Shown here piece after piece: positions 26,101 through 34,566 of a DNA stretch of 64,000 bases. The notes below the pieces were generated by a model. That model saw only the letters and a program-made list of their open reading frames with translations, was not told the DNA's origin and did not search any database. A program made the position numbers and the translations under genes. The stretch is from Bacilli bacterium (GTDB taxonomy: Bacteria; Bacillota_I; Bacilli_A; RFN20; CAG-826): contig JAKSUZ010000004.1 in NCBI GenBank assembly GCA_024408505.1, positions 1 through 64,000 on the forward strand, given 5' to 3'. How positions within the stretch are numbered: the stretch's first letter is position 1; every line of letters begins with the position of its first letter.

Positions 26101-28008
26101 ATGAAAACAAAAATCTATACCTACGATTGTCTAGTAATTGGTAGTGGCGCAGCAGGATATAACGCCATTAACCGTTTAACTGAAGATAAAAGTAAAAAAT
26201 CAGCTTTAATCACTGAAGGAGTGATGATGGGAACATCACGTAACACCGGCAGTGATAAACAAACTTATTATAAATTAGGCTTATCTGGTGATTCTCCAGA
26301 TAGTGTAATTGCGATGGCGAATAATTTATTTGCGCCTGGATCAGTGGATGGAGATAATGCATTAGTAGAAGCAGCGCTTTCTCCACGTTGTTTCCTTAAT
26401 CTTTGTGAATTAGGCGTTGCTTTCCCACACAATCGTTATGGAGAATATATTGGTTATAAAACCGATCACGATCCATTTGAAAGAGCGACAAGCGCTGGTC
26501 CATTAACTAGTAAATTTATGACCGAAGCGCTTGAAAAGAAAGCCAAGAAATTAGGGGTAAAGATTTTCGATAATTTATACGCCGTAAAAGTTTTAAAACA
26601 AAATAATCAAGTAATTGGCTTAATTACTTTAGATAAGAAGACTGGTGAATTTGTTTTATTTAATTCGCCAAACATTATAATGGCGACTGGTGGCCCGGCT
26701 GGTATTTATAAAAATAGTGTTTATCCAACTTGTCACACTGGTTCAACTTCATTAGCAGTTCAAGCAGGCGCTAAATTACAAAACCTTAGTGAATGGCAAT
26801 ACGGTTTAGCAAGTATCGCTCCTAGATGGAATGTCTCAGGAACATATATGCAAGTATTGCCTCGTTTTGTCTCAATTGATACTAAAGGTAAAGAATATGA
26901 ATTCTTAGCAGATTATTTCTCTGATAAATATGAAGCCTTGAATAATATATTCTTAAAAGGTTATCAATGGCCATTTGACTCTAATAAAGTTCTTAAAGGA
27001 TCATCGGTGATTGATTTACTTGTGTATCGCGAAATTACTTTTAAGCATCGTCGAGTGTATTTAGATTACACCAAGAATCCATTTAATTTAAAAGCAATTG
27101 ATTTAAATAAATTAAGTAATGAAGCTAAAACCTATTTAGTTAAAGCCGGCGCAAAACAAAAAACACCAATTGAAAGACTTAAACATATGAATCAACCCGC
27201 AATTGATTTATATAAGTCTAAAGGTTTAGATATCACTAAAAAATATTTAGAGATTGCGCTTTGCGCACAACACCATAATGGTGGTGTGGCGGTTAATAAA
27301 TGGTGGGAGACTAGTGTTACTGGTTTATTTGCTTGTGGCGAATGTGCTGGCACACATGGAGTATCTCGTCCCGGTGGTAGCGCGCTTAATGCTGGTCAAG
27401 TTGGATCACTTCGTGCTACTCAATTTGTGATTAATAGTAAGCGCAAAGGAATTAGTAATAATGCATTCATTAAAATCGCTAACAAAGAACTAAATGATGA
27501 AATTAAATTCGTTAATAAAGTTCTTAAGAATAAAGATAATGTTTATAGCTTAATTGATAACGCTGGTAAACGCATGAGTGATTATGGTGCAGCGATTCGT
27601 GAATTAGCGAATATGAATAAAGCATTCGCGTTAACGCAAAAAGACTACAAACAATTAGATAAAGTTGGCGTTAAAAACAAAACCGACTTAGTCAACGCTT
27701 ATAAATATAAGGATATCTTGATTACCCAAATGGCAGTGTTAACAAGTCTACTTGATTTTGCTAAAACTATTAAGAAGACTCGTGGCTCTGCTTTATATTA
27801 TCAAAAACACGGTAAATTAAGAGTAGGACTAGATGAAATCTTCCGCTTTATTCCAGATGATGGAAAGAGTAAAGGCAAAGTCCAGGAAGTAAGTCTAGTT
27901 AAAAATACTTTTAAAGTTAATTGGCGTGATACTCGTCCAATTCCACATGAAGATAATTTCTTCGAGAATGTGTGGAGACGATATCGCGAAGATAAAAATA
28001 TATTCTAA
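26101..28008 (+). CDS. FAD-dependent oxidoreductase, fumarate-reductase-like
   Basis: A 635-residue flavoprotein of the succinate dehydrogenase/fumarate reductase flavoprotein superfamily. The dinucleotide motif is VIGSGAAGYNAINRL (13-27), followed by GTSRNTGSDKQTY, ATGGPAGIY (about 198-206), YPTCHTGSTSLAVQAGA, and C-terminal FACGECAGTHGVSRPGGSALNAGQVGS. It has no signal peptide or lipobox and no adjacent iron-sulphur subunit. Placed with an OYE and an SDR in a polysaccharide locus, it may oxidise or reduce a sugar-derived intermediate rather than fumarate. Substrate unknown. Confidence 0.8.
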   Translation: MKTKIYTYDCLVIGSGAAGYNAINRLTEDKSKKSALITEGVMMGTSRNTGSDKQTYYKLGLSGDSPDSVIAMANNLFAPGSVDGDNALVEAALSPRCFLNLCELGVAFPHNRYGEYIGYKTDHDPFERATSAGPLTSKFMTEALEKKAKKLGVKIFDNLYAVKVLKQNNQVIGLITLDKKTGEFVLFNSPNIIMATGGPAGIYKNSVYPTCHTGSTSLAVQAGAKLQNLSEWQYGLASIAPRWNVSGTYMQVLPRFVSIDTKGKEYEFLADYFSDKYEALNNIFLKGYQWPFDSNKVLKGSSVIDLLVYREITFKHRRVYLDYTKNPFNLKAIDLNKLSNEAKTYLVKAGAKQKTPIERLKHMNQPAIDLYKSKGLDITKKYLEIALCAQHHNGGVAVNKWWETSVTGLFACGECAGTHGVSRPGGSALNAGQVGSLRATQFVINSKRKGISNNAFIKIANKELNDEIKFVNKVLKNKDNVYSLIDNAGKRMSDYGAAIRELANMNKAFALTQKDYKQLDKVGVKNKTDLVNAYKYKDILITQMAVLTSLLDFAKTIKKTRGSALYYQKHGKLRVGLDEIFRFIPDDGKSKGKVQEVSLVKNTFKVNWRDTRPIPHEDNFFENVWRRYREDKNIF

Positions 28009-28024
28009 GGAGGATTATAAGAAT

Positions 28025-28885
28025 ATGATTAAACTTTGTGCCCCAACGGATGAAGCAGCCGTAAACATTGATGACGCCATTAAAGCAATGCGCAGCATGG
28101 GCATCAGTCTAGCAGAAATCCGTGATGTTAATGGAATTAATGTGCTTGATTTTACCGATGAACAAGCTAATGAATTTTATGAGAAATTAAAAGCTAAAGG
28201 AATTGATGTATGGGCGATTTCTTCGCCAATTGGTAAACGCGATTTACATATTGATTTCGGCGCTTATCAAGATCGAGTCGCTAAAGCCATTCATATGGCG
28301 CAAATTTTCCATGCTCCTCATATAAGAGTGTTCTCATTCTTTGAGCACAACAATAATCCAGACGAAGTTGTCAAACGTTTAAAGTACGTTCTTGATGAAG
28401 CAACTAAAGTTGGAATTAAAGTTTGCCTAGAAAACGAAAAAGATTCTTATGGAGAAACTCCAGAAAGAATGATTGAACTTTTAGATAAACTTCCTGGTAT
28501 GTTAATGGTCTATGATTCATCTAACTACATTCAAGTAGGCGTTCCAGCTGAAAAGACTTTATCTATGGCGTTCCCTCGCGCTTATTATGTTCATTTTAAA
28601 GATGGCATTCATAAAGGTAATGATGCAGATATTGTTCCAGTTGGCGAAGGCGAAGCTAATATCGCTCAATTATTAAAATTATCCGCTTTACGTGATATGA
28701 CTTTCTCAATTGAACACCATCTTCGTTATCCTAATGAAGGTGAAACCTTTGAACAAATTCAAAATACACAAAAATTCGTTTATCCAAATAGAACCGCTGC
28801 ATTTTATGATGCAGTTGGTCATGCAAGAATGATGCTACTTAAAGCGGGCTATATGGAAATTCACGAAGGCTTATTTAAAAGATAA
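28025..28885 (+). CDS. Xylose-isomerase-like TIM barrel protein, copy 1
   Basis: A 286-residue member of the sugar phosphate isomerase/epimerase family (AP endonuclease 2-like barrel). Metal-site residues are visible in VCLENEKDSYGETPER, LMVYDSSNYIQVG, YVHFKDG and FSIEHHLR. The ATG at 28025 is chosen because AGGAGG precedes it; in-frame codons further up overlap the FAD protein. It is a paralogue of 39771-40619 (both begin MI.LCA..DEA). Such barrels work with Gfo/Idh oxidoreductases in keto-sugar pathways, and one follows here after 11 bases. Confidence 0.82.
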   Translation: MIKLCAPTDEAAVNIDDAIKAMRSMGISLAEIRDVNGINVLDFTDEQANEFYEKLKAKGIDVWAISSPIGKRDLHIDFGAYQDRVAKAIHMAQIFHAPHIRVFSFFEHNNNPDEVVKRLKYVLDEATKVGIKVCLENEKDSYGETPERMIELLDKLPGMLMVYDSSNYIQVGVPAEKTLSMAFPRAYYVHFKDGIHKGNDADIVPVGEGEANIAQLLKLSALRDMTFSIEHHLRYPNEGETFEQIQNTQKFVYPNRTAAFYDAVGHARMMLLKAGYMEIHEGLFKR

Positions 28886-28896
28886 GGAGATAAATC

Positions 28897-30030
28897 ATGA
28901 AAACTGTTCGTTATGGTTTAATTGGATTTGGCGCGCACGCTGAACAATGCTACGCTGAATTCATTCTTAAACAAAAATTAGTGAAGAACGCTACGATTAC
29001 TGCGGTCACTGAACCAAGTGAAAAAAGACGTAAGATGATTCCAAATATCTTACCTAAGAGTGTTAAAGTCTTTAATGATTATAAGAAGATGCTAGCGAGT
29101 AAAACTATTGATGCAGCGATTATCACATCCCCACACCCATTTCACGCTGAGATGGTGATTGAATGCTTAAAACGCAATATCCCGGTAATGTGTGAGAAGC
29201 CTGCAGCAACTACCGCTTATGATGTAAAAAGAATGATTGCAACCTCTAAAAAGAGTAAAGCGCTTTTTGGTATGATGTTTAATCAACGTGCGCTAAATAT
29301 TTATCAAAAGATGAAAGAAATGATTTCTAAAGGCGAAATCGGTGATTTACAAAGAATTAACTGGGTAATTACTATGTGGTATCGTCCAGATCGCTACTAC
29401 ACCATCGCTCCTAACCGTGCGACTTGGAAAGGCGAAGGCGGAGGCTTAGTCATTAACCAAGCTTGTCACCAAATTGACTTATTACAATGGATTATGGGTG
29501 AGCAGCCAATATGCGTAAATGGTTTTATGGATAATGGTAAGTGGCATCCAATTGAAGCGGAAGATGACTTTACTTTGTTCTTACGCTTTAAAAATGGTGC
29601 AACTGGAACATTTATCTCTACTACTGGAGAATATCCAGGATGTAACCGACTTGAAATCAGTGGCACTAAAGGTAAATTAACCTGTGAAGGTGGTAAATTA
29701 ACCTTCTATGAATCAAACGTTGATACTAAGAAGTTCTCTAGAACCGCTAAAGGTCCATATGATAAACCAGGCTTTAAAGTAAGAGAAATTAAGATTCCTA
29801 AAGATAATCTTGAAGAACATATGAAGATTATGACGAATTTCACTAATGCAATCTTAGGTAAAGAAAAGCTTAAGATTCATGGCTCAGAAGGATTAAAAGC
29901 AGTTGAGATTATCAATGCTGCGCTTTATTCCGGTTGGCATAAAGGTGAAACGGTTAAGATTCCAGTTAACGAAGTAAAATACGTTAAGGAATTACAAACT
30001 AAAATTAAGAACTCAAAATTTAAGCATTAA
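28897..30030 (+). CDS. Gfo/Idh/MocA-family oxidoreductase, copy 1
   Basis: A 377-residue NAD(P)-dependent dehydrogenase. The Rossmann motif is LIGFGAHAEQCY (8-19), then ITSPHPFHAEM, the hallmark CEKPAA (about 98-103) with its catalytic lysine, and GGGLVINQACHQIDLLQWIMG with the catalytic histidine. The family oxidises sugar hydroxyls, often at C3. It is a paralogue of the protein at 41374-42570. GGAG precedes the start. Its place between a TIM barrel and a GPH symporter suggests imported mono- or disaccharides as substrate. Confidence 0.88.
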   Translation: MKTVRYGLIGFGAHAEQCYAEFILKQKLVKNATITAVTEPSEKRRKMIPNILPKSVKVFNDYKKMLASKTIDAAIITSPHPFHAEMVIECLKRNIPVMCEKPAATTAYDVKRMIATSKKSKALFGMMFNQRALNIYQKMKEMISKGEIGDLQRINWVITMWYRPDRYYTIAPNRATWKGEGGGLVINQACHQIDLLQWIMGEQPICVNGFMDNGKWHPIEAEDDFTLFLRFKNGATGTFISTTGEYPGCNRLEISGTKGKLTCEGGKLTFYESNVDTKKFSRTAKGPYDKPGFKVREIKIPKDNLEEHMKIMTNFTNAILGKEKLKIHGSEGLKAVEIINAALYSGWHKGETVKIPVNEVKYVKELQTKIKNSKFKH

Positions 30031-30038
30031 GGAGTTTT

Positions 30039-31532
30039 ATGGAAAAGACTATTTCTAGAAAAACCATTGCCAGTCGAAGCGGAATTACTTGGAAAGATAT
30101 TCTCTTCTACGCGATGGGTGATTTTGGCAACTGTTTTGTTTTTGCCATTAGTACATCATTACTAAACGCTTATTACACCAAGTGTTTAGCATTTAACCCG
30201 CTTTACGTTATTATCATTTTCGCAATTGCACGTATTTGGGATGCAGTGAACGATCCAATCATGGGACGTATCGCTGATAAGATGAAACCAAATAAACACG
30301 GTAAATATAAACGTTGGTTACTTTACATGGCGCTTCCTGCAGCTATTGTTTCGATTTTAATGATGATTCAAATGGGCCCGATGGGCAAAGATGGAGACTT
30401 CTGTAATATTTGGTGGCAATACCTAGTCGCTGGTATTACTTATATCTTGTATGGTATGACTCTTACTGCCATCCAAATTCCTTACGGATCGTTAATTAAT
30501 GCTGTAACCGCTGATGCTAAAGAAAGAGGCAAACTTTCAATGGCGCGTGGCATTGCTGGTAGTTTAGGTGGATTACCAGTTATCTTAGTTAAGATGTTTT
30601 GTTTAGTTGATAAAAAGGTTAATCCTACCGGTTTTGAATGGCAACCAATGATTATTGGTGTTGCGATTTTAGGCGTATTCTCGGCTATCTTCCTATTCCT
30701 CTGCTATAAATACACTAAAGAAAGAAATATTGCTCAGCCCGCTCCAAGAGAAAAGGGCGCATTTAAAAAGAGCATCAACCGTATTGTTCACAACCGTTCA
30801 ATGCTTTCAATTTGCACAATTGCAATTTTACTCGCAGGCGGAAGTATGTTTGGGGCAGTTATTTCCGTTTTCGTTTCAACCGATTTCTTTAATATGTCAG
30901 GTTTTAATACTGGCCTACCAGATATTCTTAATATCGGTGGCATTTTCTTAACTATGTTCTTTGTTCCTCCGATGGCAAAGAAGTTTGGCAAGAAAGAAGC
31001 TACTACAATGGGTGCTTTATTTTGCGTGGTAATTTATATTTTACAATTATGTATATTCTGGTTACCTCATCAAACTGAAGTTTATCCATATTACTTATAT
31101 GTTCTATGTAACTTCCTAAGCGGACTTGGCTCTGGATTCTTTAACTGCTTACTCTGGGGTATGGTCGGTGACGCGATTGATGATATTTATATCAAAACCG
31201 GAATCCGTGAAGATGGTACATCATACTCAATCTTAATGTTCTTTAGAAAAGTCGGTCAAACTGTGGCGTTCTGTGGTGGCCAAGGTATCTTGATTGCGAT
31301 TGGCTATGTCTCAGGAGTTAAATTAAGTGAATCTCAACTAACCATGTTCTGGTTCTTATCAAACGGCATTCCACTTGTTTGTTTTGTTATTGCGGTGCTC
31401 TTATTTATCTTTTGGTATCCAATTAACAAGAATCGATTAGAAGAAATCCAAGACGCTAAAGAGTTAATGCTTAGAAAAGAAGAAAGTGGATTAAAGGCTA
31501 ATAAAAAAATAGCGTTAAATAAAGCAAAATAA
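30039..31532 (+). CDS. GPH-family sugar:cation symporter, copy 1
   Basis: A 497-residue, 12-helix transporter of the glycoside-pentoside-hexuronide (MelB-like) family. The family signature is seen in ARIWDAVNDPIMGRIADKMKP (about 66-86), with the matching loop further on (GDAIDDIYIKTGIREDGTSYS). The family takes up hexuronides, glycosides and disaccharides with Na+ or H+. Two paralogues lie at 34567 and 38285. All three probably import lyase products, perhaps of different size or sulphation. The start is 8 bases after the previous stop and is preceded by AAGGAG. Confidence 0.9.
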   Translation: MEKTISRKTIASRSGITWKDILFYAMGDFGNCFVFAISTSLLNAYYTKCLAFNPLYVIIIFAIARIWDAVNDPIMGRIADKMKPNKHGKYKRWLLYMALPAAIVSILMMIQMGPMGKDGDFCNIWWQYLVAGITYILYGMTLTAIQIPYGSLINAVTADAKERGKLSMARGIAGSLGGLPVILVKMFCLVDKKVNPTGFEWQPMIIGVAILGVFSAIFLFLCYKYTKERNIAQPAPREKGAFKKSINRIVHNRSMLSICTIAILLAGGSMFGAVISVFVSTDFFNMSGFNTGLPDILNIGGIFLTMFFVPPMAKKFGKKEATTMGALFCVVIYILQLCIFWLPHQTEVYPYYLYVLCNFLSGLGSGFFNCLLWGMVGDAIDDIYIKTGIREDGTSYSILMFFRKVGQTVAFCGGQGILIAIGYVSGVKLSESQLTMFWFLSNGIPLVCFVIAVLLFIFWYPINKNRLEEIQDAKELMLRKEESGLKANKKIALNKAK

Positions 31533-31540
31533 CAACAAAC

Positions 31541-31564
31541 ATATTTATTTGATATAATAAATAT
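31541..31564 (+). promoter_or_regulatory. Promoter inside a perfect inverted repeat before pair 3
   Basis: ATATTTATT (31541-31549) and AATAAATAT (31556-31564) form a perfect 9-bp inverted repeat. An extended -10, TGATATAAT (31550-31558), lies in its centre. The ATG at 31568 is 9 bases after the -10, without a Shine-Dalgarno. The dyad could be an operator placed over the core promoter, or a weak terminator of the transporter before it. Confidence 0.5.
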
Positions 31565-31567
31565 AGT

Positions 31568-32425
31568 ATGAAATTTATTAGATGTTTATTAATTGCATCA
31601 CAGGCACTCATTTTTACTGCATGCGCTAAAAATGAAAACTTGCCTGAACGTAAGGATGGTTATACTTGTAACATTAAGTACACTATCGAAGATCACGATA
31701 TAGTTAAAGTCGTTGATAGAACACCGGTCGCTCCAATGGATGAAGAATTCAGGTGTTCTTTTAATGTTGCTTACACGAGTAATCCTGAAGCTACTTGGAA
31801 AACTCTTCCATATTATCCAGGAAGCGGAATTGATAAAAAATATATTTATGGTGAATTAAGTGAATCTAATATTGAATATCGTATTCCTTCTAACGGCATC
31901 CGCGTTCTTATTGGTGGTAAAGAATATCCAAATTCATTTAATTTCTATTATGTTAGTAACACAGTTAACTCATTAGTAATTAAAAAAGAGTATATGGTTA
32001 ACGACATTGAAATTAAAGTAATGGCGGAACCTCACAAGAATTTAACTTTATACGGAATCGAATTTAGTGAAACACTTCTAAATCAAATTCAAGACAATAA
32101 ACTCGACTTCACATTTGGATCAAATTACCAAAATGATAAGGAACCTACACCTGTAGCTGGGCACGATAACGGACAAAAGTATATTGCTATACTAAATCAA
32201 TGGGCTTACCCGGTTTTCGAGCACGATGCGATTGAATTAGATCTTACTGTTATAAATGGCGGTGACCCTCTACCTAACATTGTTGTTCGTACTGGCGCGC
32301 ACTACGCAATGGAGGGTGTTGATTACACCATTAAATATACTCAAGATAAAAAAGGATGTCATATTAGCATTCCTAATTATGTTGTATGCGACCATTTAGC
32401 GTTTGCTGCAGAGGGAGAAAAATAA
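31568..32425 (+). CDS. Lyase-associated lipoprotein, family A, copy 3
   Basis: A 285-residue lipoprotein (lipobox FTAC, Cys20) of the same unrecognised family as 17907-18713 and 20812-21678. Shared blocks are LPERKDGYTCNI, APMDEEF, VLIGGKEYPNSFNFYY, KKEYMVNDIEI, YPVFEHDAIELDL and IPNYVVCDHLAF. It contains an extra insertion of about 15 residues near residue 200. The stop shares its last base with the ATG of PL8-like lyase 3, so both proteins are made in a coupled way. Confidence 0.7.
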   Translation: MKFIRCLLIASQALIFTACAKNENLPERKDGYTCNIKYTIEDHDIVKVVDRTPVAPMDEEFRCSFNVAYTSNPEATWKTLPYYPGSGIDKKYIYGELSESNIEYRIPSNGIRVLIGGKEYPNSFNFYYVSNTVNSLVIKKEYMVNDIEIKVMAEPHKNLTLYGIEFSETLLNQIQDNKLDFTFGSNYQNDKEPTPVAGHDNGQKYIAILNQWAYPVFEHDAIELDLTVINGGDPLPNIVVRTGAHYAMEGVDYTIKYTQDKKGCHISIPNYVVCDHLAFAAEGEK

Positions 32426-34554
32426 TGAGAAAGACTAAATTTTTCTATTTTATTTCTACTGCCTTATTAGCAATACCAATGACAATAAGTTGTTCAAAAG
32501 GCGATGACTTTACCATTTTGCGGAACGCTTATAAAAATTACCTTATCGAAACCATAAACACCGATTCGTATACAAAAAATGGTCCAGAAGCTTTATTAAA
32601 CGATTTAAAAACCGAAACAATCCGCGGTGTACAAACATATTACTTCAAAGATATCGATTATAACGATGACGGACATGAGACACCTAGTAGTTGGAAGGTA
32701 GCGAAGCATACTTCTGATATGCTAGCGATTGCGGTTGCTGCCGCAAAAACACACGATTCACGTTACCAAGACATTGCAGTTGGACTTACTTATAATTGGG
32801 TTTTTCATGATTATAAATGTGTTAACTGGTGGTTTAATGATTTAGGGTGTGGTGCTTCTTTATCAAGCACAGCGTTATTTGTTTTTGATGATTTAAATGA
32901 AGATGGCAAAACCGCTGTTCTTTCACGTGTAGCAAGACAAAGCTTCTATTACAACGAATCTTTATTAGCGCAAAGCGGATCCAACTTATTTGACTACGCT
33001 GACTGCTCGTTAAAATCTTCCATTATTCATCGTAATCGCGTTGAAATGGAATTCACTATTCAAAGAATAGAAGATGAAATTGTTGATACTGCTGATGAGG
33101 GCTTTAAAAAAGATGGCTCGTTCTTCCAACATGGTCAATTAATACAAACGATGAGTAACTATGGTCGTAGTATTATTCGACTTGCCAATATTTTAACTTT
33201 AATTGATAAAACGAGTCGTCGCTTTAGCACTGATAAATTACAAATTTTAACTCACTTCATCTTAAGAGGTATTTCACGTGGTATGTTTAAAGGTTATTCT
33301 AACTACCTTGAAGCTGGTCGAGAATACGCTCGTGATGATGAAAGTTTTAAAGTCGATGCCTATGTTGGTCTAGAGAAATATCTTGAATTATCAAATTTAC
33401 CAGCACGTCACGAATTTGAAGAATTTATCTTTAAATTAAAATCACGTCAACCTACTTTTAACGGAATTACTTATTTCGAAGATTCTAAATTTGTAACAAT
33501 GAACCTTGATGGTTTATATATGTCATTTGAAGGATCTGATCCAAATCTCATTAATACCGAAACAGTTAATGGTGAAAATATTCTTGGATTAAATTTATCT
33601 TATGGCACTAATACTTGTGTAATGGATAAAGGTAACGAGTATTATCGTATCGCACCGGTTTGGGATTATAACTATATGCCTGGTACTACTTCTTATACAG
33701 TAGGAAGCGGAGAGACTTTTGAAAGCGCCGATGCTGAATTAAAAAGAATTGCTCTAGATGTTTATAAAGATACCGTTTTTGGACAAAAACTTCCAACAGG
33801 CAATGATTATGTGTATAGCGGCAGTTATGACAAAGATAATAATATCGCGGTTTTAATGCAACGCAGTTGTCACCATAAAGAAAATAACTTTACCGTTACA
33901 TGTATTGCTTGCGAAGACGGAATGTTTTTAATGGGTGCAGATATACATTATGACGGAGGCGAAACTAGTATAACTAATCCTGATATGCATACCACAATTG
34001 AACAATGCTTTTATAAAGGAAAAGGCGAAGATACTTTTAAGGTATCCGAAGACGGCACTGAATTAATTCATGGTAACGCTTATTACAAAGTTTATGGTAT
34101 TAACGGCACTCCACCTGAGACAATTACAATACGCGGATTAACTCCTGATGGAACTGACATTGATAATGAAGTGACAGGAAATTGGACTCGTAATAATGGC
34201 AAGAAAACAGGAGAAGATGCCACAGGTAATATTTTATTAGCCTATATCGATCATAAAGACAAGGGCGTTACAGACAATCCTGCTAGCTATGCCTACTCAA
34301 TTCAACCAAAAAGTTATCATAGCGGCGAAGACATTCGTGATTTTAAACTAATTAATAACTTTAATAACAAAAAAATCCAAGAAGTTAAATTGCCATCTGA
34401 TGATGAAGGCTATTACAAAGCTGTTGTTGTAGCGTATGAAGATGTCAATACCGGTTACAAAACCTGTACAGGTGAAGTTATTGAAAAGTTAGAAAAAGGT
34501 AAATTTTATATTGTCGAAGGACAAGAACCTAAACCTAAAGGAGGAATAATTTAA
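32425..34554 (+). CDS. Lipoprotein polysaccharide lyase, PL8-like, copy 3
   Basis: A 709-residue surface lipoprotein (lipobox TISC, Cys23) homologous to the other two lyases. The aromatic patch is CVNWWFNDLG. Catalytic candidates are Asn187 (SGSNLFD), His236, Tyr246 and Arg299 (EAGREY). The His-Tyr stretch reads QHGQLIQTMSNYG, so Tyr is 10 residues after His instead of 9 as in the other copies and in known PL8 lyases, a one-residue insertion within the active site. The ATG at 32425 (MRKTKFF) is chosen for its signal peptide and its TAATG overlap with the lipoprotein gene. Confidence 0.84.
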   Translation: MRKTKFFYFISTALLAIPMTISCSKGDDFTILRNAYKNYLIETINTDSYTKNGPEALLNDLKTETIRGVQTYYFKDIDYNDDGHETPSSWKVAKHTSDMLAIAVAAAKTHDSRYQDIAVGLTYNWVFHDYKCVNWWFNDLGCGASLSSTALFVFDDLNEDGKTAVLSRVARQSFYYNESLLAQSGSNLFDYADCSLKSSIIHRNRVEMEFTIQRIEDEIVDTADEGFKKDGSFFQHGQLIQTMSNYGRSIIRLANILTLIDKTSRRFSTDKLQILTHFILRGISRGMFKGYSNYLEAGREYARDDESFKVDAYVGLEKYLELSNLPARHEFEEFIFKLKSRQPTFNGITYFEDSKFVTMNLDGLYMSFEGSDPNLINTETVNGENILGLNLSYGTNTCVMDKGNEYYRIAPVWDYNYMPGTTSYTVGSGETFESADAELKRIALDVYKDTVFGQKLPTGNDYVYSGSYDKDNNIAVLMQRSCHHKENNFTVTCIACEDGMFLMGADIHYDGGETSITNPDMHTTIEQCFYKGKGEDTFKVSEDGTELIHGNAYYKVYGINGTPPETITIRGLTPDGTDIDNEVTGNWTRNNGKKTGEDATGNILLAYIDHKDKGVTDNPASYAYSIQPKSYHSGEDIRDFKLINNFNNKKIQEVKLPSDDEGYYKAVVVAYEDVNTGYKTCTGEVIEKLEKGKFYIVEGQEPKPKGGII

Positions 34555-34566
34555 TTATTAAAAATT

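Noticed and set aside
26101-28008. True fumarate reductase of anaerobic respiration
   Set aside because: No iron-sulphur or membrane subunit, signal peptide or haem motif is encoded nearby, and the gene is locked in a carbohydrate operon; the superfamily includes many other oxidoreductases.
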